Source of the DNA: Fusibacter_A sp965140735
GTDB lineage: Bacteria > Bacillota > Clostridia > Peptostreptococcales > Acidaminobacteraceae
NCBI GenBank assembly: GCA_965140735.1
Contig: OZ223306.1
Coordinates: forward strand, 1,178,001 to 1,242,000
DNA: 64,000 nucleotides
Direction of reading: 5' to 3'
Positions 42,963 through 52,271 of the stretch are shown here, in pieces; the first letter of the stretch is position 1; each line of letters starts with the position of its first letter. The position numbers and the translations under genes are program-made. The notes under the pieces were generated by a model. It was given only the letters and a program-made list of their open reading frames with translations. It did not search any database and was not told the origin of the DNA.

Positions 42963-45900
42963 TTACATTTTTTCTAAGAACAAGCCAACTTCATGGCCAT
43001 TGAGCTGATGAGTTTCATACGATTTCTCAGCATCTTTAACAATCTCTGTTCCCAAAGTCTCCGACATAATGTACTCTTTATGTGTACTGATACCCTTTTC
43101 AAATTCAGCATCACATTTGTAGTAAATCTTAATGTTATCCATCATTTCGTAGTCATTTGCTTTTCTCATTTGTTGAATTCTAGAAATCATCTCACGTGCA
43201 TAACCTTCACCAATAAGCGTCTCATTTAAATTCGTATTCAAAATGATAAAGACGTTATTCTCCATCTTAACTGTAAACCCTTCTTTAGCAGCAATGTTAA
43301 TTAAAACATGCTCACTTGAAAGCGTAAACGGTGCACCTGCAACTTCAACCTCAAAAGATTCGCCTCCTTCAAGTCTCATAGCATATTCTTGTGGATCAAA
43401 GCCAGCAAGCACTTTTGAAAACGCGCCCATGTTTTTACCTAATATTGGACCAAGCACTTTGAAATTAGGTTTAAGTTGGAAATTCATATATTCAGGTAAA
43501 TCCGTTGTAAACACAACTTCTTTGACATTTAGTTCTTCCATGATCAATGGCACTAAATCACCAATTAAGGCTTCATGCTTACCATCAACAACAACATTTT
43601 GAATTGGCTGACGTACTTTTATTTTAACGGATTCTCTTGCTGCACGACCTAAGGTAACAAGATCTCTTACAAGATCCATTCTATCTTCAATACGTTTATC
43701 AATCATAGACTCATCCGCTTTAGGATAATGACTCACATGGATCGATACTTCGCCTGTTAAGTTTCTATAAATTTCTTCTGTTAAGAAAGGTGCAAATGGT
43801 GCTGCCAATTGACAAACTGCCACAAGCACTTCATAAGTTGTATTATACACAGATTGCTTGTCCACTGAAAGTTCAGTGTCCCAGAAGCGTCTTCTTGAAC
43901 GTCTGATATACCAGTTTGATAAATCTTCACTGACGAACTCCTGAATTCTTCTAACCGCTTTTGTGAGGTCAAATACCTCAAGATCATTATTGACATCTTT
44001 GATCAAAGAGTTTAACTTTGATAATACCCATTGATCCAATTCTGGTCTATCTTTAGGGGCTACATTAAATGTACTCACATCTATGCCATCTGTATTGGCA
44101 TAGAGCGTAAAGAAGTTATATACATTTTTAAGTGTTCCAAAGAATTTAGAATTAACTTCTAGAAGACCTTCTTCATCAAACTTAGTCGGTACCCAAGCTG
44201 GTGAAACATAGAGTAAGTACCATCTCACAACGTCAGCACCATATTGATCTAATAAGTTAAAGGCATCAACTGTATTTCCCTTTGACTTAGACATTTTCTT
44301 ACCATGCTTATCTAAAATTAAATCATTAACCAATACATTTTTATAAGGCGAAACCCCCATAACAAAAGTACTGATCGCAATTAACGAATAGAACCAACCT
44401 CTTGTTTGGTCAATCCCTTCACAGATAAAGTCAGCAGGATAAAGCGATTCAAAGTTTTCTTTATTTTCAAATGGATAGTGATGTTGAGCAAATGGCATTG
44501 CTCCACTGTCAAACCAACAGTCGATGACGTCAGGCACTCTAGTCATGACACCACCACACTTCTCACATGTTAGATGGACATCATCTACATAAGGTCTATG
44601 AAGTTCTATGGACTCATCAATCTCTTCAATCGCACGATCTGCTAATTCTTGTCTTGATCCCACACTGGTCAAATGACCACAGTCACACTTCCAGATATTA
44701 AGCGGTGTCCCCCAATATCTACTTCTTGAGATTGCCCAATCATTAAGGTTCTCAAGCCAGTTCCCAAAACGTTTTTCACCCACATAATCAGGGAACCAAT
44801 TAACAGAATTGTTATTGGCAATCAATTGATCTTTCAGTTTAGTCATTTCAATATACCAGCTTGGCTTAGCATAGTATAGAAGTGGCGTTTTACATCTCCA
44901 GCAATGCGGATAATTATGATCCATTTTTTGTTTTCTAAAGAGGATATTATTTTCAGCAAGCCAAGTGACGATTTCAGGATCTGCGTCCATTACGAATTGA
45001 CCTTTCCAAGGTGTTGTCGTATATTTTCCCTCTTCATCAACAGGTTGTAATACAGGTAGATTATAGCGTACACCTGTATTATAATCGTCTTCACCAAAAG
45101 CTGGTGCAGTATGGACGATACCAGTACCATCTTCCACAGTAACATAATCTGCACAAGTTACAAAAAATGCTTTTTTATCTGCTTCTATAAATGGCATTAA
45201 TTGCTCATATTCCATATACTCTAGATCTTTACCCTTCATTTCTTCAAGGACTTCATATTCTCCATCTAAAACAGAAGGTGCCAGATTTTTTTCTACATAA
45301 TAAACTTCTCCATTGCTCTTAACTTTTACATAAGTTTCATTTGCATTTACGGTTAAAGCTACATTGGATGCAAGTGTCCAAGGTGTCGTCGTCCAAACGA
45401 GGAAGTATTCATCTTTATCTTTAACTTTGAACTTCACATACACAGTAACTGTTTTGATTTCTTGATACCCCTGTGCAACTTCATGAGATGCAAGACCTGT
45501 GCCACATCTTGGACAGTAAGGTAAAATTTTATGACCTTCATAGATGTAATCCTCTTTAAAGAACTTATCCAAGATCCACCATTCAGTTTCAATGTAATTA
45601 TTTTCAAGTGTGATGTATGGATTATCAAGGTCTATCAAATAAGCCATTTTTTTAGTCATTTCACGCCATGCATCTTCATATTCAAATACAGAATTACGAC
45701 ATTGATGATTAAAATTCTCAATACCATAAGCTTCGATTGCTGACTTGTCATTCAAGTTCAATCTTTTTTCAACTTCAATCTCAACAGGTAAGCCATGTGT
45801 ATCCCATCCTGCTTTACGCTTTACTTGATACCCTTGCATCGTTTTATAACGACATACAGCATCTTTAAGGGCACGTGCGAGCACATGGTGAATCCCAGGT

Positions 45901-46058
45901 TTACCATTGGCTGTTGGTGGCCCTTCGAAAAAAATAAAAGGTTTTTCACCTTCACGGCTATCCACACTCAGCTTTAGTAAATCAATTTCTTCCCAGTAGC
46001 TACGTACGCTGCCTTCCGACTCAGCCACTGCTTTTTTTTCGAGCTCTTTGTAACTCAT
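42963..46058 (-). CDS. ileS: Isoleucyl-tRNA synthetase
   Basis: Charges tRNA(Ile) with isoleucine. The protein of about 1,031 residues has the class I signatures PGIHHVLARAL (HIGH) and KKMSKSKGN (KMSKS), the editing CP1 domain, and DVIDCWFDSGAMPFA. Zinc-type Cys pairs occur at CPRCGTG, CWRCKTP and CEKCGG. The length (over 1,000) and the PGIHH form suggest the IleRS2 (eukaryote-like) class rather than the shorter bacterial type; that class is linked to mupirocin resistance. ATG 46058 is preferred; the ATGs at 46067 and 46064 crowd the GGAAGG site. Controlled by an upstream T-box. Confidence 0.96.
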   Translation of the reverse strand: MSYKELEKKAVAESEGSVRSYWEEIDLLKLSVDSREGEKPFIFFEGPPTANGKPGIHHVLARALKDAVCRYKTMQGYQVKRKAGWDTHGLPVEIEVEKRLNLNDKSAIEAYGIENFNHQCRNSVFEYEDAWREMTKKMAYLIDLDNPYITLENNYIETEWWILDKFFKEDYIYEGHKILPYCPRCGTGLASHEVAQGYQEIKTVTVYVKFKVKDKDEYFLVWTTTPWTLASNVALTVNANETYVKVKSNGEVYYVEKNLAPSVLDGEYEVLEEMKGKDLEYMEYEQLMPFIEADKKAFFVTCADYVTVEDGTGIVHTAPAFGEDDYNTGVRYNLPVLQPVDEEGKYTTTPWKGQFVMDADPEIVTWLAENNILFRKQKMDHNYPHCWRCKTPLLYYAKPSWYIEMTKLKDQLIANNNSVNWFPDYVGEKRFGNWLENLNDWAISRSRYWGTPLNIWKCDCGHLTSVGSRQELADRAIEEIDESIELHRPYVDDVHLTCEKCGGVMTRVPDVIDCWFDSGAMPFAQHHYPFENKENFESLYPADFICEGIDQTRGWFYSLIAISTFVMGVSPYKNVLVNDLILDKHGKKMSKSKGNTVDAFNLLDQYGADVVRWYLLYVSPAWVPTKFDEEGLLEVNSKFFGTLKNVYNFFTLYANTDGIDVSTFNVAPKDRPELDQWVLSKLNSLIKDVNNDLEVFDLTKAVRRIQEFVSEDLSNWYIRRSRRRFWDTELSVDKQSVYNTTYEVLVAVCQLAAPFAPFLTEEIYRNLTGEVSIHVSHYPKADESMIDKRIEDRMDLVRDLVTLGRAARESVKIKVRQPIQNVVVDGKHEALIGDLVPLIMEELNVKEVVFTTDLPEYMNFQLKPNFKVLGPILGKNMGAFSKVLAGFDPQEYAMRLEGGESFEVEVAGAPFTLSSEHVLINIAAKEGFTVKMENNVFIILNTNLNETLIGEGYAREMISRIQQMRKANDYEMMDNIKIYYKCDAEFEKGISTHKEYIMSETLGTEIVKDAEKSYETHQLNGHEVGLFLEKM

Positions 46059-46446
46059 ATCCATCATCCTTCCTTATCTTAAGTAATGCATTAATTAATT
46101 TGATTTTGTCCTTATATATCGTTTTAAAACATAAAAAATCCCATAGTTCATAAAAACTATGGGACGAAAAAGCCGTGGTACCACCCAAATTACATATCTA
46201 TAGTTTCACTTAAAACTTATAGACTATGTCACTCCATAATGATAACGGTATTAAACCGATTTAAACTACTCACTAAAAGTTTTCGAATAAATTGCTATGG
46301 CTGATTTTCGATAACATCCCCTATCAGTTCACACCATCCACTGACTCTCTTAAAGTTTAATGTTATATACTCTTTCCAATCTTCGCTTTATTTATGAACA
46401 TTTGACCTTTATTATAAACGATGTTGAAATTACAGTCAACACAAAA
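46059..46446 (-). promoter_or_regulatory. T-box leader and promoter region of ileS
   Basis: A T-box senses uncharged tRNA(Ile) and switches the leader between terminator and antiterminator. On the minus strand the promoter is TTGACT (46439-46434), 17 bases, TATAAT (46416-46411), with a start near 46404. The leader has a Stem I segment (AGTCAGTGGATGG and so on), an ATC isoleucine specifier candidate at 46312-46310 and the T-box motif GGGTGGTACCACGG at 46186-46173. The terminator stem TCCCATAG/CTATGGGA (46139-46164) has a T-run at 46133-46138. No gene is encoded in this 388-base interval. Confidence 0.93.
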
Positions 46447-46902
46447 TTACTTTCCAATCTCTTTAACCTGTGATGCCATGAGCTCAAGTTGACTCTCAAG
46501 GAGTACTTTAAATCGCGTGTTGAAGCTCATAAATTCCTGTTTTGCGTGTTCTTGACGCTTAATGATATTAAGGACTTCTGTATTGGCATCTGTTATTAAT
46601 TTCTTCGCTTGATCATCTGCCTTTTCAATCATATACTGAGCTTTATTCTCCGCCGTACGGATAATATCTTCAGAAGTCTTTTGCGCTAAAACCATGGCAT
46701 CCGTAATGGTTTTTTCCATGGTTTCAAAATGCTTCAATTGTTTTTCAAGTTCAGTGATCTTTGAAGTGGTTTCTATGTTAACATGAATCAATTCTTCCAT
46801 ACTCTTGACGATCTGTGCCATATACTCCTCAACTTCAGTCTCATTATAGCCTCTAATTGCCTTTGAAAAGTCTTTATTCTGTATATCAAGTGGTGTTAAC
46901 AT
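46447..46902 (-). CDS. divIVA: DivIVA family cell-division/polarity protein
   Basis: Binds negatively curved membrane at the division septum and poles and recruits other proteins. The 151-residue protein begins with the DivIVA N-terminal membrane-binding motif (LTPLDIQNKDFSKAIRGYNETEVEEYM). Long coiled-coil segments follow (about 28-60 and 75-140, rich in K/E/A/L). ATG 46902 (MLTPLD) is 9 bases from GGGGG, whereas the in-frame ATG at 46911 touches it. It is at the end of the sepF-yggT-ylmH order typical of Gram-positives, directly before ileS. Confidence 0.93.
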   Translation of the reverse strand: MLTPLDIQNKDFSKAIRGYNETEVEEYMAQIVKSMEELIHVNIETTSKITELEKQLKHFETMEKTITDAMVLAQKTSEDIIRTAENKAQYMIEKADDQAKKLITDANTEVLNIIKRQEHAKQEFMSFNTRFKVLLESQLELMASQVKEIGK

Positions 46903-47003
46903 AAAATTCATCCCCCTTATTTAAGATGCTTTATACTCTATTACTATTATAACCCACATTGGCGTCGTATAGATTACTCCGATATGTCATTTTCATAACA
47001 TTT

Positions 47004-47792
47004 TTATACTGGACTTGTAAAGTTGATTCTAATTCTATCCTTTTTTGTAACCCCTTCAATAGAACTCAGCGTAAATCGACCAAACCCTCTAACAGATACC
47101 AAATCACCTTCAGACAATTCATAAGATGCAGAGGTAACAGGTCTATAATTCACTTTAACTTTTTCAGACTGTATCAATTTCTGAGCCTCATTCCTAGAGA
47201 GATTATGAAAAGAGGCGACCACTGCGTCAAGTCGTAAAGACTTAACTGTATCGTGCTTCGTCTTGACAGACTTTTCAATCTGCTGTATCTCGGCACTGTC
47301 CTTAAAGCGACCTTTTACAGTAGCTCGCCCCACTTTATCTAAGCTCATGAGAACATAATCACATAAATCAAGTTCTAAAAAAACAATAAAATGGGATTCA
47401 AAAATTAAGATATCACCAGTGCGATCTCTATTGATGCCAAGGCCCATTAATGCGCCTAAAACGTCTTTATGCTCAACTGCATAATATTTTGAAGCAAATG
47501 TGAATTCCAAAGCTCCAAAACTAAATTGTTCTATAGATGGCTCTAAAAAATCTGGTGTGACTAGGAACTTAACTCTTTCTGCACCTTCATAACCACCCCA
47601 CTTGATAAAGTGAAGATCTAAACTCGCCTTTAATATAGTTTCTAAGCCAAAAGCTATGTCTGGAGAACAAAAGCATGTTTCCTGAGCTTCATAATATTTC
47701 TCCGCAGCTTCTATTTTCTCAAGACCTTTTAAAAAGACACCATCCTTATCCAGGAGGTGTCCAAAGTGCCTTAACCAATTTTCTTTGTTCAT
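47004..47792 (-). CDS. ylmH: YlmH S4-domain RNA-binding protein
   Basis: Member of the YlmH family, which in Bacillus binds large ribosomal subunits carrying stalled chains and takes part in ribosome rescue. The 262-residue protein ends in an S4 RNA-binding domain (RLDAVVASFHNLSRNEAQKLI, then VKVNYRPV and VSVRGFGRF). The N-terminal half contains the usual YlmH segments (WGGYEGAERVKFLV, LGALMGLGINRDRTGDI). The ATG shares its first base region with the yggT stop (TAATG), so the two are coupled. Rescue linkage with rqcH, 31 kb away, is an inference. Confidence 0.93.
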   Translation of the reverse strand: MNKENWLRHFGHLLDKDGVFLKGLEKIEAAEKYYEAQETCFCSPDIAFGLETILKASLDLHFIKWGGYEGAERVKFLVTPDFLEPSIEQFSFGALEFTFASKYYAVEHKDVLGALMGLGINRDRTGDILIFESHFIVFLELDLCDYVLMSLDKVGRATVKGRFKDSAEIQQIEKSVKTKHDTVKSLRLDAVVASFHNLSRNEAQKLIQSEKVKVNYRPVTSASYELSEGDLVSVRGFGRFTLSSIEGVTKKDRIRINFTSPV

Positions 47793-48055
47793 TATTTTAT
47801 GCCTACAACCAAATATGAAACAAATTGAATTAACAACAATGCTACTAACGGACTGAAATCAATCATATTCCCACCGATATTCAAACGAAAAAGTAATTTT
47901 CTAACAGGATTTAATATAGGTTCCGTCAAATTTATTAAAACTCTCATAAAGGGATTGTTAGCATCTCTTATAAACCAAGAGAGCATAGCTCTCGCAAAAA
48001 TCATATACATGATCACTTGTAAAAAGTAAAAAATAGTTACGCGTAATTGTCCCAT
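47792..48055 (-). CDS. YggT family membrane protein
   Basis: A short integral membrane protein (87 residues) with two hydrophobic segments (TIFYFLQVIMYMIFARAML and FSPLVALLLIQFVSYLVV) around the YggT motif NPFMRVLINLTEPILNPVR. It belongs to the YlmG/YggT family associated with septation and cell-shape genes. ATG 48055 follows AAGGAGAATAAG; a start at 48109 would add non-conserved residues inside sepF. It sits between sepF and ylmH. The function in this organism is unproven. Confidence 0.9.
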   Translation of the reverse strand: MGQLRVTIFYFLQVIMYMIFARAMLSWFIRDANNPFMRVLINLTEPILNPVRKLLFRLNIGGNMIDFSPLVALLLIQFVSYLVVGIK

Positions 48056-48065
48056 CTTATTCTCC

Positions 48066-48560
48066 TTATTCTTTAAGCCATGAGCTAATTGTACTTTCCG
48101 TCCTGCCAATTACTGCATCGCCAGTTATGTCTACATTTTGAGGTGCCAAAACAAAAATACCTTTAGATACTTGTTGAATATGACCATCAAGGGCATAAAG
48201 CGCACCCGAACAAAAATCAAAGATTTTTCGAGCTAAATCTTTGTCAAGTTCAGATATATTCATGACTACAGGACGTCTGCTCTTTAAAGTGTCCACAATG
48301 CCTGTAGACTCTTCAAAAGTTTTAGGATGAAAAAGGACGACGTTCATCTGCGCATTTGAATGAATGTTGAGAATTTTATTACTCGTTTTTATCGTATTCA
48401 TCGATTTTTGAGTCGTTTCTGCAATAGCACTCATTGCTTCTTCACTGTCTAAATCGTCTCGTTTCATCTCACTATAAAAATCCTCAGCTGCATAATCTTC
48501 TTCCTCTTGAGAATCTACACCCCAAAAGAATTTAATCTTATCAATAAACTTATCACCCAT
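48066..48560 (-). CDS. sepF: Cell division protein SepF
   Basis: Binds FtsZ and the membrane to stabilise the division ring. The 164-residue protein has an N-terminal amphipathic helix (MGDKFIDKIKFFWG), a variable acidic linker and the C-terminal SepF domain (NVVLFHPKTFEES, RRPVVMNISELDKDLARKI, FCSGALYALDG). ATG 48560 has a TGGAGGAACCT site; the upstream in-frame ATG at 48572 lacks one. It is 20 bases after yggS. Confidence 0.94.
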   Translation of the reverse strand: MGDKFIDKIKFFWGVDSQEEEDYAAEDFYSEMKRDDLDSEEAMSAIAETTQKSMNTIKTSNKILNIHSNAQMNVVLFHPKTFEESTGIVDTLKSRRPVVMNISELDKDLARKIFDFCSGALYALDGHIQQVSKGIFVLAPQNVDITGDAVIGRTESTISSWLKE

Positions 48561-48580
48561 AGGTTCCTCCAAAATGAATC

Positions 48581-49285
48581 TTATTTTGTTTGATATATTC
48601 TTTTTCCAAATATCTTAGTCCCGATTCGAACCATAGTTGCACCTTCCTGAATTGCCACTTCATAGTCACTCGACATACCCATAGAAAGATGTAAAGGTTT
48701 TACATTAGGATAAGGTGTGTTATTTAAATCATCAAACATTTTTTTCATTAATTTAAAGTCATCTCTCAAATGTTCTGGTTCTTCAACAATTGGCGCAATG
48801 TACATGAGTCCACAAATCCTCACATGTGCCAGTTTAGACATGGCTTCAAGCAATGGTTTAAGCTCTAAAGGCGAAATACCATACTTGCTTGCCTCATCTT
48901 GAATATTAATCTGAATCAAAACATCCTGTATTTTATGGATCTGTCCAGCTCTTTTATCAATTTCCACAGCCAATTTCAAACTATCTACAGAATGAATCAA
49001 TTCAACTTTATCGATGATATATTTTACCTTATTAGACTGCAAATGTCCAATCAAATGCCAGTTTACACCTCTATTTACATCATCATACTTCCTTAAAATT
49101 TCTTGAACTTTGTTCTCAGCAATATCTGTAATACCATATTCAATTGCAGCATTCATCACATCAGCTTCATAAGTTTTAGTAACACCGAGCAAAGTCACCG
49201 TGTCAACAGCTCTACCAGCCTGTGCACATGCCAACTTAACACGATCATTAACATTTTTTATATTTTCATCTAAATAAGAATACAT
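48581..49285 (-). CDS. PLP-homeostasis protein of the YggS/YlmE family
   Basis: Binds pyridoxal phosphate and buffers its level and amino-acid pools; it has no known catalytic reaction. The 234-residue alanine-racemase-like TIM barrel has the PLP Lys in LLGVTKTYEADV (GVTK), the WHLIGHLQSNK motif, LIQINIQDEASKYGI and the LSMGMSSDYEVAIQEG phosphate-binding end. ATG 49285 follows GAGGTGTTAA. It precedes sepF, as in the usual Firmicutes ylm order, and follows the HlyD-like gene by 14 bases. Confidence 0.95.
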   Translation of the reverse strand: MYSYLDENIKNVNDRVKLACAQAGRAVDTVTLLGVTKTYEADVMNAAIEYGITDIAENKVQEILRKYDDVNRGVNWHLIGHLQSNKVKYIIDKVELIHSVDSLKLAVEIDKRAGQIHKIQDVLIQINIQDEASKYGISPLELKPLLEAMSKLAHVRICGLMYIAPIVEEPEHLRDDFKLMKKMFDDLNNTPYPNVKPLHLSMGMSSDYEVAIQEGATMVRIGTKIFGKRIYQTK

Positions 49286-49299
49286 TTAACACCTCAAAT

Positions 49300-50586
49300 C
49301 TAATTAATTCGATCGCCTTCTTTATATTTAGCACCTTCTCTGACAACTTCTTGATTTGCCTTGATACTTCTCACAAGACCTAAAGTCGCATCGTAGAATT
49401 GCTCATTGTAGATAATCGCATAATCATCATCATAGCCGATCACTTTTACAGGTACAAACCTTAAAGTTCGGTCCTTTTCTACCACATAGACTCCATTTTG
49501 ATTATTGTAAGTCAAAAGAGAATCCGTATGCAGTTTTAAGCCCTTATAGTTCTGTCTCGTTATTTCACACCCTACAATACGTTTATCAAAATATTGATCA
49601 AAGGCTTCTGAAACCCTGACCACAGCAACTGCTTTATCCGCACTGACAAATACATCATACACTTGTCCATCTATCACTTCGTTATTGATTTTAACTTTAA
49701 CTTTAGAGATATTTTTGTAGGTTTCAACTTCTTCTTTATCGATTAGAACCACTAGGTAGCCTGTGGCATGATCGACAATTTTAAAGACAGGATCACCTGA
49801 ATTAACATGATCACTTGAGATCCGCTTTGGTGTAATATTAACTGTGTCTATTTCATCATAATTGATATTGTAAATGTTATCAATAGTAAATACGTCCTCA
49901 TAACCGTCTAACTGGTATGTCAACATACCACTTGCAGGTGCAGTCACAACTAAAGACTGTCCCTCTTTTAAACTTCCATTGCCAACTGTTTTTTGAGTAT
50001 AGCTGGCCGTTCTATTCGCTAAAAATTTATTTTCACCTTCAAGCTTTTCTCGCATTTCAAGCTTCAACAACAAATCTCTTTTGAGTGCAGGAATTTCTTG
50101 ATAATTTTTATGCTTAATATCAAAAACAATTTGATCTTTCAAATTCATAATATCAAATTCCAAAACATTATAGTTATATTCTAGCTTTTTTTGGGTCTCC
50201 TGCGGAATATTTTCCTTCGTAGAATTGACACTAGGATCATCCGCATTAGAAGAAATGTTTAAAGAATCCGCGCTCGCATTACTGCCACTGTTATAAAGTT
50301 CTACAACTGGTTCCCCTTTAGCGACAATTCTGCCGCCTTCTGCTAAGAAATTAAGATCTCCAGAGGTATTCGTTTTAACGACCATTTCATTTCTAAAAAT
50401 AATGGCTTGATATTGATCTTTTAGGTCCAAATCACCGTAAGGCACTAAGTATGAATTTTGTTCCTTATAAAAGAGGTCTAAACCCAGCTTCACTAAAAAG
50501 AAAATAATCACACCCACTAAGGCTATACTGAAAAAAATCCTACCATAATGTGGTTTTCTTTTACGAGCCGATTTTTTTTTTGCCAT
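49300..50586 (-). CDS. HlyD-like membrane-fusion/adaptor protein
   Basis: A 428-residue protein with an N-terminal membrane segment (IFFSIALVGVIIFFLVKLG) and a barrel-sandwich-hybrid (biotinyl-lipoyl-like) half (GDLNFLAEGGRIVAKGEPVVEL). A hairpin-like coiled region (about 130-190) and a returning beta domain with the second lipoyl half (APASGMLTYQLDG) follow, the pattern of HlyD/AcrA-type adaptors. No partner exporter gene is adjacent. Homologues are seen in the same place beside yggS/sepF in Clostridia, so a division or envelope role is plausible but unproven. Confidence 0.75.
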   Translation of the reverse strand: MAKKKSARKRKPHYGRIFFSIALVGVIIFFLVKLGLDLFYKEQNSYLVPYGDLDLKDQYQAIIFRNEMVVKTNTSGDLNFLAEGGRIVAKGEPVVELYNSGSNASADSLNISSNADDPSVNSTKENIPQETQKKLEYNYNVLEFDIMNLKDQIVFDIKHKNYQEIPALKRDLLLKLEMREKLEGENKFLANRTASYTQKTVGNGSLKEGQSLVVTAPASGMLTYQLDGYEDVFTIDNIYNINYDEIDTVNITPKRISSDHVNSGDPVFKIVDHATGYLVVLIDKEEVETYKNISKVKVKINNEVIDGQVYDVFVSADKAVAVVRVSEAFDQYFDKRIVGCEITRQNYKGLKLHTDSLLTYNNQNGVYVVEKDRTLRFVPVKVIGYDDDYAIIYNEQFYDATLGLVRSIKANQEVVREGAKYKEGDRIN

Positions 50587-50608
50587 CTATCCATCCACCT
50601 TTAAAGGA

Positions 50609-51637
50609 TTATTCCCAATTTTCAAATGCCTTAGCATATTCATCAATTTCATGCTTTTTTTGTCTCGTCATAAGACTATTAACAGCTACTCTCGCGTCTT
50701 TACCTTCATATAGTACTTTATATAACTCTGTGGTAATTGGCATTTCTAAATCAAACTTGAGCATAAGATCATATGCTGATTTTACAGTATAGGCACCTTC
50801 TACTACCATGCCAATTTCTTCAATGGATTCCTCGAGTGAATGCCCTTTACCGATTAAAATACCGCATCGACGGTTTCGACTATGCATGCTTGTACAGGTC
50901 ACAATGAGATCACCCACTCCAGCAAGGCCTCTGAAGGTTTCTGTAGTAGCCCCCATTGCCGTTCCTAAATATGCGATTTCATTTATCCCTCTAGTGATCA
51001 GAGCGGCTTTTGCATTGTCACCATAACCGAGGCCATCACTAATACCAGCGCCTAGTGCAATAATATTTTTAAGTGCACCGCTGATCTCAACACCTACCAC
51101 ATCTGGATTCGTGTATACTCTCATGTAGTCATTGGAAAAAAGATCCTGAATTAATTCAGCAGCTCGTCTTGATTTAGATGCAGAAACAAGTGCTGTAGGC
51201 AGTTTTAGCGAAACTTCTTCAGCATGCGAAGGTCCTGATAAGGTCACAAAGTCTTGATCAGGTAATAAGCGTTGTGTAATCTGTGATACAGTTTCAAGCG
51301 TATTCATATCAATACCTTTAGAAACATTGATCAAGATAGTCTCTTTACGAATAAAACCGCCTGCTATAAATTTTTCCAATGTCTTTTGATACTGTTGAGA
51401 AGGCACTGAAAACAAAATAACCTCAGCGCCCACCACAGCTGTCTGTATATCGGAAGTAAATTGTATTGATTTAGGTAATTCTATATTTTTAAGGTATTTT
51501 TCATTCATACCCGTTTGATTGATGATATCTATTTGACTTTGATGCCGTGCCCAAACACAAACTTTATGACCATTTTCATTTAAAACAAGGGATAACGCAG
51601 TCCCCCAGCTTCCTGCTGCCACGATTGCTACTTTCAA
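50609..51637 (-). CDS. gpsA: NAD(P)-dependent glycerol-3-phosphate dehydrogenase
   Basis: Reduces dihydroxyacetone phosphate to sn-glycerol 3-phosphate for phospholipid synthesis. The 342-residue protein has the conserved SGPSHAEEV and ISGALKNIIALGAGISDGLGYGDNAKAALITRG segments, with the catalytic Lys in LKNI. The start is TTG 51637 after GGAGG at 6 bases; the ATG at 51664 is in frame but lies upstream of that site. The first Gly of the usual GxGxxG dinucleotide motif is Ala here (VAAGSWGTAL instead of LGAGSWGTAL). First gene of the gpsA-to-ylmH run, from the promoter at 51.67-51.70 kb. Confidence 0.94.
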   Translation of the reverse strand: MKVAIVAAGSWGTALSLVLNENGHKVCVWARHQSQIDIINQTGMNEKYLKNIELPKSIQFTSDIQTAVVGAEVILFSVPSQQYQKTLEKFIAGGFIRKETILINVSKGIDMNTLETVSQITQRLLPDQDFVTLSGPSHAEEVSLKLPTALVSASKSRRAAELIQDLFSNDYMRVYTNPDVVGVEISGALKNIIALGAGISDGLGYGDNAKAALITRGINEIAYLGTAMGATTETFRGLAGVGDLIVTCTSMHSRNRRCGILIGKGHSLEESIEEIGMVVEGAYTVKSAYDLMLKFDLEMPITTELYKVLYEGKDARVAVNSLMTRQKKHEIDEYAKAFENWE

Positions 51638-51673
51638 ATTATGCCTCCATTTCGAACTAATCATACGACTTCC

Positions 51674-51702
51674 ATTATAGCATAAAAACGTGCATTCATA
51701 AA
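51674..51702 (-). promoter_or_regulatory. Extended -10 promoter for gpsA
   Basis: Minus strand: TTTATG (51702-51697), 17 bases, TGC-TATAAT (TATAAT 51679-51674). The TGn before the -10 makes it an extended -10 promoter. Start near 51667, about 30 bases ahead of the TTG codon. Confidence 0.6.
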
Positions 51703-51706
51703 CTTA

Positions 51707-51772
51707 AAAAGGATTGATCACATATGTACACTTATACAAATCTTCTTAGTGTCAAAATGGGACAATCCTTTA
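51707..51772 (-). terminator. Probable terminator of the VOC protein gene
   Basis: AAAGGATTG and CAATCCTTT pair over nine bases with a 48-base loop; on the minus strand the stem runs into TTTTTAAG. The long loop and short T-run make it weaker than the others. Confidence 0.5.
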
Positions 51773-51881
51773 ACTTCTAACGTATCCTTTTATACTTAAA
51801 TTAATTTCTATCGTACTCAATGGTTCTATGCTTTCCCTATATATTCGATAATTCACAGATTCTATTACAAAATTTAGACCT

Positions 51882-52253
51882 TTAAGAAAGTAAAGTAATT
51901 ACAATTCCATAGCCTTCTGGATCTCTAAACAGCTTGCCATTTTCCTCCCAAAAAGGATTTTTGGGTGCAAATTCCAAATATTTTTCTTTCCTCAGTCTTT
52001 CTAAAACTAAATCAAACTGCGATTGATCTTCATATTTTAGAATAATTAAATCATCCTCATCTGCTGAGTGTCTTGGAGAATCGCTTGACTCTGTAAACTC
52101 AATTTCCCAGTTGCATTGATCACAACCTAAGATAATCCCCGAATAACCATTATGATTTTTAAACTCCGAATTCACTTTTAGCCCAAGTAATGTACAGTAA
52201 AAATGCATTAATGGCTTTAATGATTTTACATGTCTTGCAAATCTTACATTCAT
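51882..52253 (-). CDS. VOC superfamily (glyoxalase-like) protein
   Basis: A 123-residue protein of the vicinal-oxygen-chelate fold: N-terminal strand MNVRFARHVKSLKPLMHFYCTLLGLKV, the IILGCDQCNWEIEF segment, and a C-terminal LFRDPEGYGIVITLLS strand with the typical DPEG motif. No complete metal-ligand set is obvious, so an enzymatic or binding role cannot be told. ATG 52253 follows AGAGGTGAAC. It is 18 bases after the zinc-ribbon gene and appears to be in one unit with it. Confidence 0.8.
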   Translation of the reverse strand: MNVRFARHVKSLKPLMHFYCTLLGLKVNSEFKNHNGYSGIILGCDQCNWEIEFTESSDSPRHSADEDDLIILKYEDQSQFDLVLERLRKEKYLEFAPKNPFWEENGKLFRDPEGYGIVITLLS

Positions 52254-52271
52254 ATGTTCACCTCTTAAAAA

